Source of the DNA: Thiohalomonas denitrificans
GTDB taxonomy: Bacteria; Pseudomonadota; Gammaproteobacteria; Thiohalomonadales; Thiohalomonadaceae
Length of the DNA: 64,000 nt
Direction of reading: 5' to 3'
Assembly (NCBI GenBank): GCA_020725115.1
Contig: DYFR01000011.1
Coordinates: forward strand, 29,489-93,488
Below are positions 37,655 to 45,091 of the stretch, piece by piece; position 1 is the first letter of the stretch, and the number at the start of each line of letters is the position of its first letter. The notes below the pieces were generated by a model. That model was not told the origin of the DNA, did not search any database, and saw only the letters and a program-made list of their open reading frames with translations. A program made the translations under genes and the position numbers.

Positions 37655-39049
37655 TCAGCTTTCGGCGGGGGTGGACTGGCCCGGCTTGCGGCGGCGACCG
37701 CCGCGGGAGCGGCGCTTCTTGCCGCTGCCACTGCCGCTGCTGCGCTGGCCGGAGGAAAGCTCCACCCGCCCGGCCTCGTCGGCCTCGATGAAGCTGGTCC
37801 ACCAGGCGGCCAGTTCATCGATCTCCTCGCCACTTTCGGCACGCAGCAGCAGGAAGTCATAGGCGGCGCGGAAACGCGGATGCTCCAGCAGGCGGAACGG
37901 CCGCCGCCCGCCGGTGGCCGTAAGCCGCTCCTGCATCTCCCAGATTTCACGTGACTGCAGGGTGAAACGTTTCGGGAAAGCAATGCGCTGTACCTGCCGT
38001 GCCACCACGGTGTCGCCGGCCTGCTGCATGGCCTGCAGGCCGCCTTCACCTTTGGCACGCAGGCGCTCGGCCTCCTTGCGCGCCGGTTCCCACAGCAGGG
38101 CGGCGAACAGAAAGGCTGGCGTCACCGTCTTGCCCTCCTGCAGGCGCTTGTCGGTATTCTCCAGTGCCCGTGCCACAAAGGTGCGCGGGTAATGATGATC
38201 CTCGTAGCGCAGCCACTTCTCGGTGTCCGGAAACAGATGGCCGAACAGGCGGTAATGACGCAGCAGCTCGTAGGTTTCCACCGCATAGCCGCTCATGAAC
38301 ATCTTGAGCGCCTCATCGAACAGGCGCGCCGCCGGCACCTCCTCCAGCAGGCCGCCCAGCGCATGGATCGCCTGCTCGCTCGGTTCATCGATGCGAAAGC
38401 CCAGCTTGCCGGCGAAACGCACCGCGCGCAGCATGCGCACCGGATCCTCGCGGTAGCGTGCCTGCGGGTCGCCGATCATGCGCAGGCGACCGACCTTGAT
38501 GTCATCCATGCCGCCGGTGTGATCGACCACCGAAAAGTCGGCGATGTTGTAATAAAGGGCGTTGACGGTGAAGTCGCGGCGCCAGGCATCGTCTTCCAGC
38601 GTGCCGTAGACGTTGTCACGCAGGATGCGGCCGTTTTCCATCACCCCCTCGCCCTCCTCGCCCGCCTCGTGATGGGCACGGAAGGTGGCCACCTCGATCA
38701 CCTCATGGCCATAGCGCACATGGGCCAGGCGGAAACGGCGACCGATGAGGATGCAGTTGCGGAACAACTGCTTCACCTCTTCGGGGGTGGCGTTGGTGCT
38801 GATGTCAAAATCCTTGGGTTCGCGCCCCAGCAGCATGTCGCGCACGCCGCCGCCCACCAGGTAGGCCTCGTAACCGGCCTTGTGCAGCCGGTACAGCACC
38901 TTGAGGGCGCTTTCACTGATATTGGAACGGGATAATCCGTGTTCGCTGCGGGGAATGATGCGAACTGCGGGGCGTGAGGCGGGAGTGTGCTCCTTGCGGG
39001 AACCCAGTCCTAATTTTTTCGCCAAAGATTGCTTGAGCCGTGAGAGCAT
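37655..39049 (-). CDS. pcnB: poly(A) polymerase I
   Basis: Adds 3' poly(A) tails that promote RNA decay. The 464-residue product carries the class II nucleotidyltransferase head (AYLVGGGVRDMLLGREPKDFD, quoted in part: LVGGGVRDMLLG and DFDIST), the RRDFTVNALYYNI motif that distinguishes the tRNA-NT/PAP superfamily, and a strongly basic Ser/Gly/Arg/Lys tail (last 35 residues) as in other PcnB. Start at 39049 (MLSRLKQSL) is chosen over an upstream codon that would run through the tRNA-Glu leader. It heads the folK-dck-pan operon. Confidence 0.95.
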   Translation of the reverse strand: MLSRLKQSLAKKLGLGSRKEHTPASRPAVRIIPRSEHGLSRSNISESALKVLYRLHKAGYEAYLVGGGVRDMLLGREPKDFDISTNATPEEVKQLFRNCILIGRRFRLAHVRYGHEVIEVATFRAHHEAGEEGEGVMENGRILRDNVYGTLEDDAWRRDFTVNALYYNIADFSVVDHTGGMDDIKVGRLRMIGDPQARYREDPVRMLRAVRFAGKLGFRIDEPSEQAIHALGGLLEEVPAARLFDEALKMFMSGYAVETYELLRHYRLFGHLFPDTEKWLRYEDHHYPRTFVARALENTDKRLQEGKTVTPAFLFAALLWEPARKEAERLRAKGEGGLQAMQQAGDTVVARQVQRIAFPKRFTLQSREIWEMQERLTATGGRRPFRLLEHPRFRAAYDFLLLRAESGEEIDELAAWWTSFIEADEAGRVELSSGQRSSGSGSGKKRRSRGGRRRKPGQSTPAES

Positions 39050-39060
39050 CCGGGTATAAT
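39033..39060 (+). promoter_or_regulatory. candidate sigma-70 promoter for tRNA-Glu
   Basis: TTGAGC (39033-39038), a 16-bp spacer and a perfect TATAAT (39055-39060). The tRNA starts about 100 bases downstream, which implies a leader that would be processed away. The site overlaps the first codons of the divergent pcnB. Confidence 0.5.
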
Positions 39061-39085
39061 ACCACGCGCTTTTCGCTGCCTGACA

Positions 39086-39114
39086 GCGACAATTCGCCTG
39101 GAGTGAATTGTCGC
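39086..39114. promoter_or_regulatory. perfect 10-bp inverted repeat between pcnB and tRNA-Glu
   Basis: GCGACAATTC and GAATTGTCGC are exact complements separated by nine bases. The site is between the divergent pcnB and tRNA-Glu genes, downstream of the candidate tRNA promoter. It could be an operator or an RNA hairpin in the tRNA leader. Confidence 0.5.
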
Positions 39115-39160
39115 ACCAGCCCCGCAGGGGCGAGGTGTGAAAGTGCCGAGCAACCATTAC

Positions 39161-39236
39161 GCTCCCATCGTCTAGCGGTCCAGGACGTCGCCCTCTCACG
39201 GCGAAAACAGGGGTTCGATTCCCCTTGGGAGTACCA
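39161..39236 (+). tRNA. tRNA-Glu (anticodon CTC)
   Basis: A complete 76-base cloverleaf with CCA encoded. The acceptor stem is GCTCCCA/TGGGAGT (first pair G-U). The anticodon stem TCGCC/GGCGA frames the loop CTCTCAC, giving anticodon CTC (39195-39197). The T arm reads GGGGTTCGATTCCCC. Sequence and layout resemble bacterial tRNA-Glu. It is a single tRNA with its own terminator. Confidence 0.97.
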
Positions 39237-39242
39237 TACTGG

Positions 39243-39274
39243 AAGGCCGGTCATCGTTCGATGACCGGCCTTTT
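39243..39274 (+). terminator. rho-independent terminator after tRNA-Glu
   Basis: 12-bp perfect stem AAGGCCGGTCAT / ATGACCGGCCTT with a CGTTCG loop, followed by further Ts. It begins seven bases after the tRNA CCA end. Confidence 0.92.
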
Positions 39275-39427
39275 GCATTTTCAGCCCCCTTCCACCCTCC
39301 CCCGGGAACCGGCTTGCAGGATCACAGACTGCCCGTCGCCGCTACGTGTACGCCCCTCCAGCACCCTCCGCAACGCCGCAACCGTATCACCGAAAGAACC
39401 CGCAAAACCTTTCGGCAGACACCATTT

Positions 39428-39444
39428 GTTAAGCGTGAATTAAG
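39428..39444 (+). promoter_or_regulatory. 11-bp-period direct repeat, candidate response-regulator box
   Basis: GTTAAG (39428-39433), five bases, ATTAAG (39439-39444). This spacing is what OmpR-subfamily regulators recognise, and the half sites resemble the PmrA/QseB-type TTAAG boxes. It lies 60 bases before the cytochrome operon that ends with an OmpR-type regulator and histidine kinase, so autoregulation is plausible. Confidence 0.5.
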
Positions 39445-39503
39445 CCGGTGATGACACAGTAACTCCACCCCGGATAACCGGCGTTCTGCAAGGAAACACT
39501 GCC

Positions 39504-40088
39504 ATGCAAGAAACAAACGAAGTGAAGGTATGGGATCCGCTGGTGCGAGTGTTCCACTGGAGCCTGGTGACGGCATTCATCGTCGCCTACGTCACGGAGG
39601 ATGACTATCTCGGCCTGCACACCCAGGCCGGCTACACCATTATCGGCCTGGTGCTGTTCCGCCTGCTGTGGGGATTGCTCGGCACACGCCATGCCCGCTT
39701 CAGCGATTTCGTGCGCGGCCCGCAGACAGTGACCACCTATCTGAAAAGTCTGCTCACGCGGCACCCGACCCATTACCTCGGGCACAACCCCGCCGGCGGC
39801 TGGATGGTGATCGCTCTGCTGGTAACGCTGCTGCTTACCACCCTGAGCGGCCTGCTCACCTACGGTATCGGCGAGAGCGCAGCCGGCCCCTTCGCCGCCC
39901 TGGGCGGCAACCCCGGCGGCTTCTGGAGCGAGGCCATGGAGGAGATACATGAAGTTCTGGCCAATCTCACCCTGCTGCTGGTGTTCGTGCATGTCGGCGG
40001 CGTCATCGTCAGCAGCCTGCTGCACCGCGAGAACCTGGTACGCGCCATGCTGACCGGCCGCAAACCCCTGTCCCCGAGCGAGGATTGA
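39504..40088 (+). CDS. membrane cytochrome b (b561 / Ni-Fe hydrogenase b-type)
   Basis: A 194-residue integral membrane diheme-type cytochrome b with four predicted helices. It opens VKVWDPLVRVFHWSL (H18), with further histidines at LGLHTQAGY, IHEVLANL and FVHVGG as likely heme ligands. It probably passes electrons between the quinone pool and the periplasmic cytochromes encoded next. First gene of the operon, with three bases to the SHP-like gene. Similar small cytochromes b accompany SHP and diheme cytochrome c in other proteobacteria. Confidence 0.9.
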   Translation: MQETNEVKVWDPLVRVFHWSLVTAFIVAYVTEDDYLGLHTQAGYTIIGLVLFRLLWGLLGTRHARFSDFVRGPQTVTTYLKSLLTRHPTHYLGHNPAGGWMVIALLVTLLLTTLSGLLTYGIGESAAGPFAALGGNPGGFWSEAMEEIHEVLANLTLLLVFVHVGGVIVSSLLHRENLVRAMLTGRKPLSPSED

Positions 40089-40091
40089 GAC

Positions 40092-40472
40092 ATGAAACTG
40101 CCAACTGCAGTGCTGCTCCTTGCCGGGCTGTCTGCCGCCAGCGCCCATGCCGGCGTCGTGGACGACCTGTTGCAGGGCTACCGCACCCAGGGCGCCGGCC
40201 CGTTCAGTGCCGAAGCCGGTGCCGCGCTGTGGACACGCAGCGGCGGCGCGCAGACCTGTGCCACCTGCCACGACAGCAAGCTGCGCGTTAGCGGCAAACA
40301 CGTCAAGACCGGCAAGGCCATCGAGCCGATGGCACCCTCGGTCAATGCCAAGCGGCTCACCGATGCCGCCTTTATCGAAAAGTGGTTCAAGCGCAACTGT
40401 GACAGCGCCTGGGGCCGCGCCTGCACTGCGCAGGAGAAGGGCGACTTCCTTACTTACATCCGCAATCAATGA
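40092..40472 (+). CDS. SHP-like monoheme cytochrome c (DUF1924)
   Basis: A 126-residue secreted cytochrome c: signal peptide to about residue 20, heme motif CATCH (56-60). DUF1924 is the family of the sphaeroides heme protein SHP, whose heme has an unusual, easily displaced Asn ligand and can bind O2 or NO. The RNC segment (N102, C103) with a second cysteine (C111) fits that ligand loop and its disulfide, but the ligand assignment is inference. It sits between the cytochrome b and the diheme cytochrome genes, its likely redox partners. Confidence 0.88.
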   Translation: MKLPTAVLLLAGLSAASAHAGVVDDLLQGYRTQGAGPFSAEAGAALWTRSGGAQTCATCHDSKLRVSGKHVKTGKAIEPMAPSVNAKRLTDAAFIEKWFKRNCDSAWGRACTAQEKGDFLTYIRNQ

Positions 40473-40486
40473 CGGAGGAACGGACG

Positions 40487-41023
40487 ATGCACATCAAAAA
40501 CTTTTGGCCTCTGCTGGCCGGTATAGGCCTGGTGGCTACCAGTCTGGCGGTAGTGGGTGACGATGATCGCCGCAGCGGTCCCGACGTGGCACCGGTGTCC
40601 CTGCCGCTGTATCAGCAGGAATGCGGCAGCTGCCACTTTGCCTATCAGCCCGGCTTGCTGCCGGCGCGCTCCTGGGCACAGGTAATGGCCGGCCTGTCCG
40701 ATCACTTCGGTGACAACGCCGAACTGGCGCAGGCAGATCACCAGGCCATTCAGGATTACCTGCTCTATAATGCGGCCGATCGGGTGCGCGACCGTCGTGC
40801 CGTAAAGATCGCCCGCTCCCTGCAAGCAGAGGCGGCACCCCTGCGTATCACGGAGGTACCCTATGTCGTGCACAAACACCGCGAGATACCTGCCTCCCTC
40901 ATCAAGGACAACGCCAAAGTGGGCAGCCTGAGCAACTGTACCGCCTGTCATACCCGCGCCGACAGCGGCTCATTCAGCGAGCGCGAGATCAACATTCCGG
41001 GGCACGGCCAATGGGACGACTAG
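40487..41023 (+). CDS. diheme cytochrome c (DHC type)
   Basis: A 178-residue periplasmic cytochrome with two heme motifs, CGSCH (46-50) and CTACH (151-155), after an N-terminal signal segment. It belongs to the diheme cytochrome c family found next to SHP genes, where it acts as SHP electron donor. The ATG at 40487 has GGAGGA eight bases upstream; the earlier in-frame ATG overlaps the SHP stop and lacks that site. Its end overlaps the PepSY gene by 13 bp. Confidence 0.92.
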   Translation: MHIKNFWPLLAGIGLVATSLAVVGDDDRRSGPDVAPVSLPLYQQECGSCHFAYQPGLLPARSWAQVMAGLSDHFGDNAELAQADHQAIQDYLLYNAADRVRDRRAVKIARSLQAEAAPLRITEVPYVVHKHREIPASLIKDNAKVGSLSNCTACHTRADSGSFSEREINIPGHGQWDD

Positions 41024-41322
41024 GCATACTGACCAGCACCCTCCTCGGCGCCGCCCTGCTGGTACTGACCTTCGGTGCCGGCGCCGAGGACGATCATGAT
41101 CGCGCCCGCCGCCTGCGCGACGCCGACGACATCCTGCCGCTGGAGACCCTGATAGAACGGGCACGAACCGAGCGGCCGGGACGCATCCTGGAACTCAAGC
41201 TGAAGGAAAAAAAGGGCCGCGTTCTGTATGAGGTCGAGCTGATCGATGAGCGCGGCATCGTCTGGGAACTGTATTTCGATGCCCGCAGCGGCGAACTGCT
41301 GAAGAGCAAACAGGACGACTGA
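41011..41322 (+). CDS. PepSY domain protein
   Basis: A 103-residue exported protein: signal peptide (cleavage near GAGAEDD), then one PepSY domain (LPLETLIERARTERPGRIL, then VELIDERGIVWELYFDARSG and a Lys-rich end). PepSY proteins are small periplasmic domains often linked with two-component systems and redox modules; their action is generally inhibitory or sensory. It overlaps the diheme cytochrome gene and is one base before the regulator gene, so it is part of the operon. Confidence 0.9.
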   Translation: MGRLGILTSTLLGAALLVLTFGAGAEDDHDRARRLRDADDILPLETLIERARTERPGRILELKLKEKKGRVLYEVELIDERGIVWELYFDARSGELLKSKQDD

Positions 41323-41323
41323 T

Positions 41324-41989
41324 GTGCGTTTGTTGCTGGTGGAAGACGATATAGAACTCAGCACGCGTTTACGCGGTGATCTGGAGCGCGCCGGTTTCGC
41401 CATCGACATTGCCGGCAACGGCATCGACGGTGAGGCCCTCGGCGACAGCGAACCTTACGATGCCGTGGTGCTCGACCTCGGCCTGCCCGGCCGCCCCGGA
41501 CTGCAGGTATTGGCCAACTGGCGCAGCCGCGGCAATGCCGTGCCGGTGGTGGTACTTACCGCGCGCGATGCCTGGCATGAAAAGGTGGAGGGTTTTCGTG
41601 CCGGTGCCGACGACTATCTGGGCAAGCCGTTCCATACCGAAGAACTCGTTGCCCGCCTGCTGGCAGTGACCCGGCGCGCCACCAGCCAGGCCACCGGTAC
41701 CCTGCACGGCCCCGGTCTCGTCCTCGATGAACAGCGCCAGACCGTCACCGACAGCCACGACACCGAGCATGCGCTGACCGGTACCGAATTCCGCCTGTTG
41801 CGCTATTTCATGCTGCATCCGGGACAACTGCTGTCCAAGACCCGCCTGACCGAGCATGTGTACGACTACGATTCCGACAAGGACAGCAACGTCATCGAGG
41901 TCTACGTGAACCGTCTGCGCCAGAAACTGGGCAAGGACATCATCACCACCCATCGCGGCCAGGGCTATGTATTCGGGGAGCGCGGCTGA
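41324..41989 (+). CDS. OmpR-family response regulator
   Basis: A 221-residue transcription regulator. The receiver domain has the acidic pocket VEDD (7-10), phosphoacceptor D51 in VVLDLGLPG, and K101 in GKPF. A winged-helix DNA-binding domain follows (LTGTEFRLLRYFMLHPGQLLS, then VYVNRLRQKLG). GTG is the start codon, one base after the PepSY stop. It is closest in style to QseB/PmrA/PhoP regulators. The TTAAG direct repeat upstream of the operon is a candidate site. Confidence 0.95.
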   Translation: MRLLLVEDDIELSTRLRGDLERAGFAIDIAGNGIDGEALGDSEPYDAVVLDLGLPGRPGLQVLANWRSRGNAVPVVVLTARDAWHEKVEGFRAGADDYLGKPFHTEELVARLLAVTRRATSQATGTLHGPGLVLDEQRQTVTDSHDTEHALTGTEFRLLRYFMLHPGQLLSKTRLTEHVYDYDSDKDSNVIEVYVNRLRQKLGKDIITTHRGQGYVFGERG

Positions 41990-43320
41990 TGGCCTCGCTG
42001 CAGGGGCGCCTGAGTAGCGGGCTGATCGTCACATTGCTGGCGGTATTCCTGTTGCAGGGTGTTGTCGTCAGCCTGTTTCTGCGTCACATGACCGAGGACT
42101 ATATTGCCTCGCGCCTGACGCACGACAGTGAAAGTCTGCTCGCTGCGCTGCAACCGCAAGCCGAGGGCGGTTTCACTCTGGACGTTGCGCAACTCGACGC
42201 CATCTACCAGCGCCCCTACTCGGGCCATTACTACCGCATCGAAACTGCGCAGCAAGTGCTGCGTTCCCGCTCACTGTGGGATCACGATATGGACGTCACC
42301 GCACAGTTGGCCGGCATGCAGCAGCGCCTGACACAGGAAGGGCCGGAACAGCAGCCGCTGCTGCTGGTGGTTCATGGCTACAGCAAGGGCGGCCAGACGC
42401 TCACCATCGCCGTAGCCGAAGATCTCAGCCTGATTGAACAGAGCGTGCGGCACTTTCAATGGGTATTCCTGCTGTTGTCTCTGGGCGTGCTGAGTGCACT
42501 GATTGTATTGCAGCGCTGGCTGGTGCGCCGCAGCCTGCATCCACTGGCGCAGGTACATGCCGACATCGACAGTCTGGAGCGTGGCGACATCGCAGCCCTG
42601 CCGGAACAGGTGCCCAGTGAGTTGCGCCCACTGACACACGAGGTCAACCGACTGCTCATCGCCTTCACCGAGCGGCTGCAACGCTCGCGTAACGCACTGG
42701 GCAATCTGGCGCATGCCCTGAAGGCGCCGCTCAGCCTGCTTACCCAGATCGCCGATGACCCGACACTCGGCATGACGCCGGAGCTGCGCGAGCGTCTCGC
42801 TGCCCCGATCACTGCCATGCGTCAGCTCATTGATCGTGAACTGAAGCGGGCGCGCCTCGCCGGCGGCAGCGTGCCGGGACGCCGCTTTGTGCCGGCACAC
42901 GAATTACCGCCGCTGCTCGATGTCCTGCGCCGCATCCATCATGACAAACCGCTGGACTTCGACTGCCATGTCGCAGCGGAGCTGACGATATCCGCTGATC
43001 GGGAAGACATGCTGGAACTGCTCGGCAACCTGCTCGACAACGCCTGCAAGTGGAGCCGCGGGCGGATTCGCATCACAGTGGAGGCGCAGCCCGGATTTTA
43101 TCTGTGCGTGGAGGACGACGGCCCAGGCTGTTCGGCCGAACAACTGGCGTCATTGACCGAACGCGGCGTACGCATCGACGAATCCACCGCCGGTCATGGC
43201 CTCGGCCTCGCCATAGCCGGCGACATCGTCGCCGGCTATGGGGGCCAACTTCGTTTTGGCCGTTCGGAGTCTCTGGGCGGCTTCCGCGTCGAGGTACAGC
43301 TGCCGCCGCCACAGGCATAG
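41989..43320 (+). CDS. sensor histidine kinase
   Basis: A 443-residue membrane kinase partnered with the upstream regulator, whose stop codon it overlaps by one base. Two membrane segments (about 10-31 and 157-176) enclose a periplasmic sensor of about 125 residues. A HAMP linker follows, then the H-box NLAHALKAPLSLL with H242 (PhoQ-like HxLK version), the N-box LGNLLDNACKWS, and the G-boxes DDGPGCS and GHGLGLAIAG. The signal is unknown; redox state or O2/NO sensed through the cytochromes or PepSY protein is a reasonable guess. Confidence 0.95.
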   Translation: MASLQGRLSSGLIVTLLAVFLLQGVVVSLFLRHMTEDYIASRLTHDSESLLAALQPQAEGGFTLDVAQLDAIYQRPYSGHYYRIETAQQVLRSRSLWDHDMDVTAQLAGMQQRLTQEGPEQQPLLLVVHGYSKGGQTLTIAVAEDLSLIEQSVRHFQWVFLLLSLGVLSALIVLQRWLVRRSLHPLAQVHADIDSLERGDIAALPEQVPSELRPLTHEVNRLLIAFTERLQRSRNALGNLAHALKAPLSLLTQIADDPTLGMTPELRERLAAPITAMRQLIDRELKRARLAGGSVPGRRFVPAHELPPLLDVLRRIHHDKPLDFDCHVAAELTISADREDMLELLGNLLDNACKWSRGRIRITVEAQPGFYLCVEDDGPGCSAEQLASLTERGVRIDESTAGHGLGLAIAGDIVAGYGGQLRFGRSESLGGFRVEVQLPPPQA

Positions 43321-43333
43321 GTTCACCGCAACC

Positions 43334-43759
43334 CTACTTGCCCAGCACGGTGAGCAGGTCGCGCTTGTGCTCCTCCTCCTGGATCAGGATGTCCTCCAGC
43401 ACCCGGCGCAAGCCGTACTCCTGCAACGACTCGGCCTGGGCGATGCGCTCCTTGTAGCGCTGGATGGCGTTCTCCTCCCCCGTCAAATCCTGCTTCAGCA
43501 TCTCCTTGCTGTCGGGTGAGACCTCACGGGCTTCCACATCCACCGTCGGTACACCACCGAGAAAACTGATTTGATCGGACAGCATCACCGCATGAGCCAT
43601 CTCCTCCTGCGAATGGATCAGCAACTCCTTCTGGATCGACTCGTACTCCGGCCCCGTAATCACCGCCGCATGCTGGACGTACTGGATGGCGGCCGCATAT
43701 TCCCATTCCAGATCCTTGTTCAATTCCGCAATGAGCTTCTTCCTGGTGATTTTCATCAT
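43334..43759 (-). CDS. ferritin-like / bacterioferritin-type protein
   Basis: A 141-residue four-helix-bundle protein with the diiron pattern of the ferritin superfamily: E20 in LEWEYAAA, E53 and H56 in EEMAH, E96 in GEENA and E129/H131 in EEEH. It is shorter than classical bacterioferritin and lacks a clear heme methionine, so iron storage or a Dps/rubrerythrin-like role are both possible. It is convergent with the histidine kinase gene (13-bp gap) and diverges from xseB. Confidence 0.85.
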   Translation of the reverse strand: MMKITRKKLIAELNKDLEWEYAAAIQYVQHAAVITGPEYESIQKELLIHSQEEMAHAVMLSDQISFLGGVPTVDVEAREVSPDSKEMLKQDLTGEENAIQRYKERIAQAESLQEYGLRRVLEDILIQEEEHKRDLLTVLGK

Positions 43760-43891
43760 TGACCTCGCCTGTCATGTCGCTGGAACGAAAGACCGGCACC
43801 GCCCCGCGGCACCCTTGTTTCCAGTCTAGACCGTGTTTGATTCTGCACCCGGCCTGGGGTAACTTAGCCGCCCGACACCGGAGTACGACAC

Positions 43892-44140
43892 GTGGCCAAG
43901 AAGAGCACATCAAACAGCGAAACCTTTGATTTCGAACAGGCGCTGGCGGAGCTGGAACAGCTGGTCGAGCGCATGGAACAGGGCGAGCTGTCGCTGGAAC
44001 AGTCCCTCAAGGATTTCGAGCACGGCATCGCCCTCACCCGCGCCTGCCAGGGCGCGCTGAAAGAGGCGGAGCAGAAGGTACAAATCCTCACCCGCCAAAG
44101 CGGCCAGGAGGAACTGGAACCCTTCGAGGGCGAAGAGTAG
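43892..44140 (+). CDS. xseB: exodeoxyribonuclease VII small subunit
   Basis: An 82-residue helical protein that binds XseA to form exonuclease VII, which degrades single-stranded DNA. Typical segments are [20 protein letters not shown] and [16 protein letters not shown] start at 43892. Five bases separate it from ispA, in the xseB-ispA-dxs order conserved in Gammaproteobacteria. Confidence 0.95.
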   Translation: MAKKSTSNSETFDFEQALAELEQLVERMEQGELSLEQSLKDFEHGIALTRACQGALKEAEQKVQILTRQSGQEELEPFEGEE

Positions 44141-44145
44141 CCCCG

Positions 44146-45036
44146 ATGGATCTGCAACAGCTGCTGCGGGCCCACGCCGTCCGCGCCGAGGCCGCTCTGC
44201 AAAGCCGGCTGCCCTCCGCCGATGAACTCCCCGCCAATCTGCATGCCGCCATGCGCTATGCGGCCCTGGACGGCGGCAAACGCATCCGCCCGGTGCTGGT
44301 CTACACCACCGGCGAGGTGCTCGGCGTTCCCCTGGAACAGCTGGATGGCCCGGCCTGCGCGGTGGAACTGATCCACGCCTATTCCCTGGTACACGACGAC
44401 CTGCCGGCCATGGACGATGACGACCTGCGCCGCGGCAAGCCCACCTGTCACAGGGCCTTCGACGAGGCCACCGCCATCCTCGCCGGTGACGCCCTGCAGA
44501 CCCTGGCCTTCCAGCTGCTGGCGGATGACCCGGCCATGGTGGCCGATCCGGCCCTGCGCCTCGCCATGGTGCGGGAACTGGCGGCAGCCTCCGGCTCGCG
44601 CGGCATGGCCGGCGGCCAGGCCATCGACATGACCGCCACCGGCAGCCGGCTGACCCTGCCGCAGCTGGAACAGATGCACAGCCTCAAGACCGGCGCCCTG
44701 ATCCGCGCCGCCGTGCGTCTCGGCGCCCTCAGCCGTCCCGGCCTCGACCCGACCCTGTTCGCCGCCCTGGACGGCTATGCCGCCGCCATCGGCCTCGCCT
44801 TCCAGATCCGCGACGACATCCTCGACGTGGAGAGCAGCACCGAGCAACTGGGCAAGCGCCAGGGCGCCGACCAGGCCCTGGCCAAGAGCACCTATGTCGC
44901 CCTGCTCGGCCTCGACGGCGCCAAGGCCAAGGCGCGCGAGGTACACGCCGCCGCCCGCGCCGCCCTCGCCCCGCTGGGCCAGGGCGCCGCCCCGCTGGCG
45001 GCCATTGCCGACTTCATTGTTGAGCGCGTCAGTTGA
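44146..45036 (+). CDS. ispA: (2E,6E)-farnesyl diphosphate synthase
   Basis: Adds isopentenyl diphosphate to geranyl diphosphate precursors to give farnesyl diphosphate for quinones and undecaprenol. At 296 residues it has both aspartate-rich motifs: VHDDLPAMDDDDLRRG and FQIRDDILDVE. The GKRIRP segment is near residue 45 and the KTGALI segment near 183. It is cotranscribed with xseB and dxs, so that precursor supply and chain elongation are coupled. Confidence 0.97.
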   Translation: MDLQQLLRAHAVRAEAALQSRLPSADELPANLHAAMRYAALDGGKRIRPVLVYTTGEVLGVPLEQLDGPACAVELIHAYSLVHDDLPAMDDDDLRRGKPTCHRAFDEATAILAGDALQTLAFQLLADDPAMVADPALRLAMVRELAAASGSRGMAGGQAIDMTATGSRLTLPQLEQMHSLKTGALIRAAVRLGALSRPGLDPTLFAALDGYAAAIGLAFQIRDDILDVESSTEQLGKRQGADQALAKSTYVALLGLDGAKAKAREVHAAARAALAPLGQGAAPLAAIADFIVERVS

Positions 45037-45091
45037 CCCGCCGCGCCCGGCGTTTCATCATTAGCGGCTTTCCCGCCGCCCCAGGACTGTA

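Noticed and set aside
39161..39444. tRNA-Glu as an integration site with the following cytochrome operon as an island
   Set aside because: No integrase, no direct repeat of the tRNA 3' end, and the operon has ordinary composition and conserved gene content.
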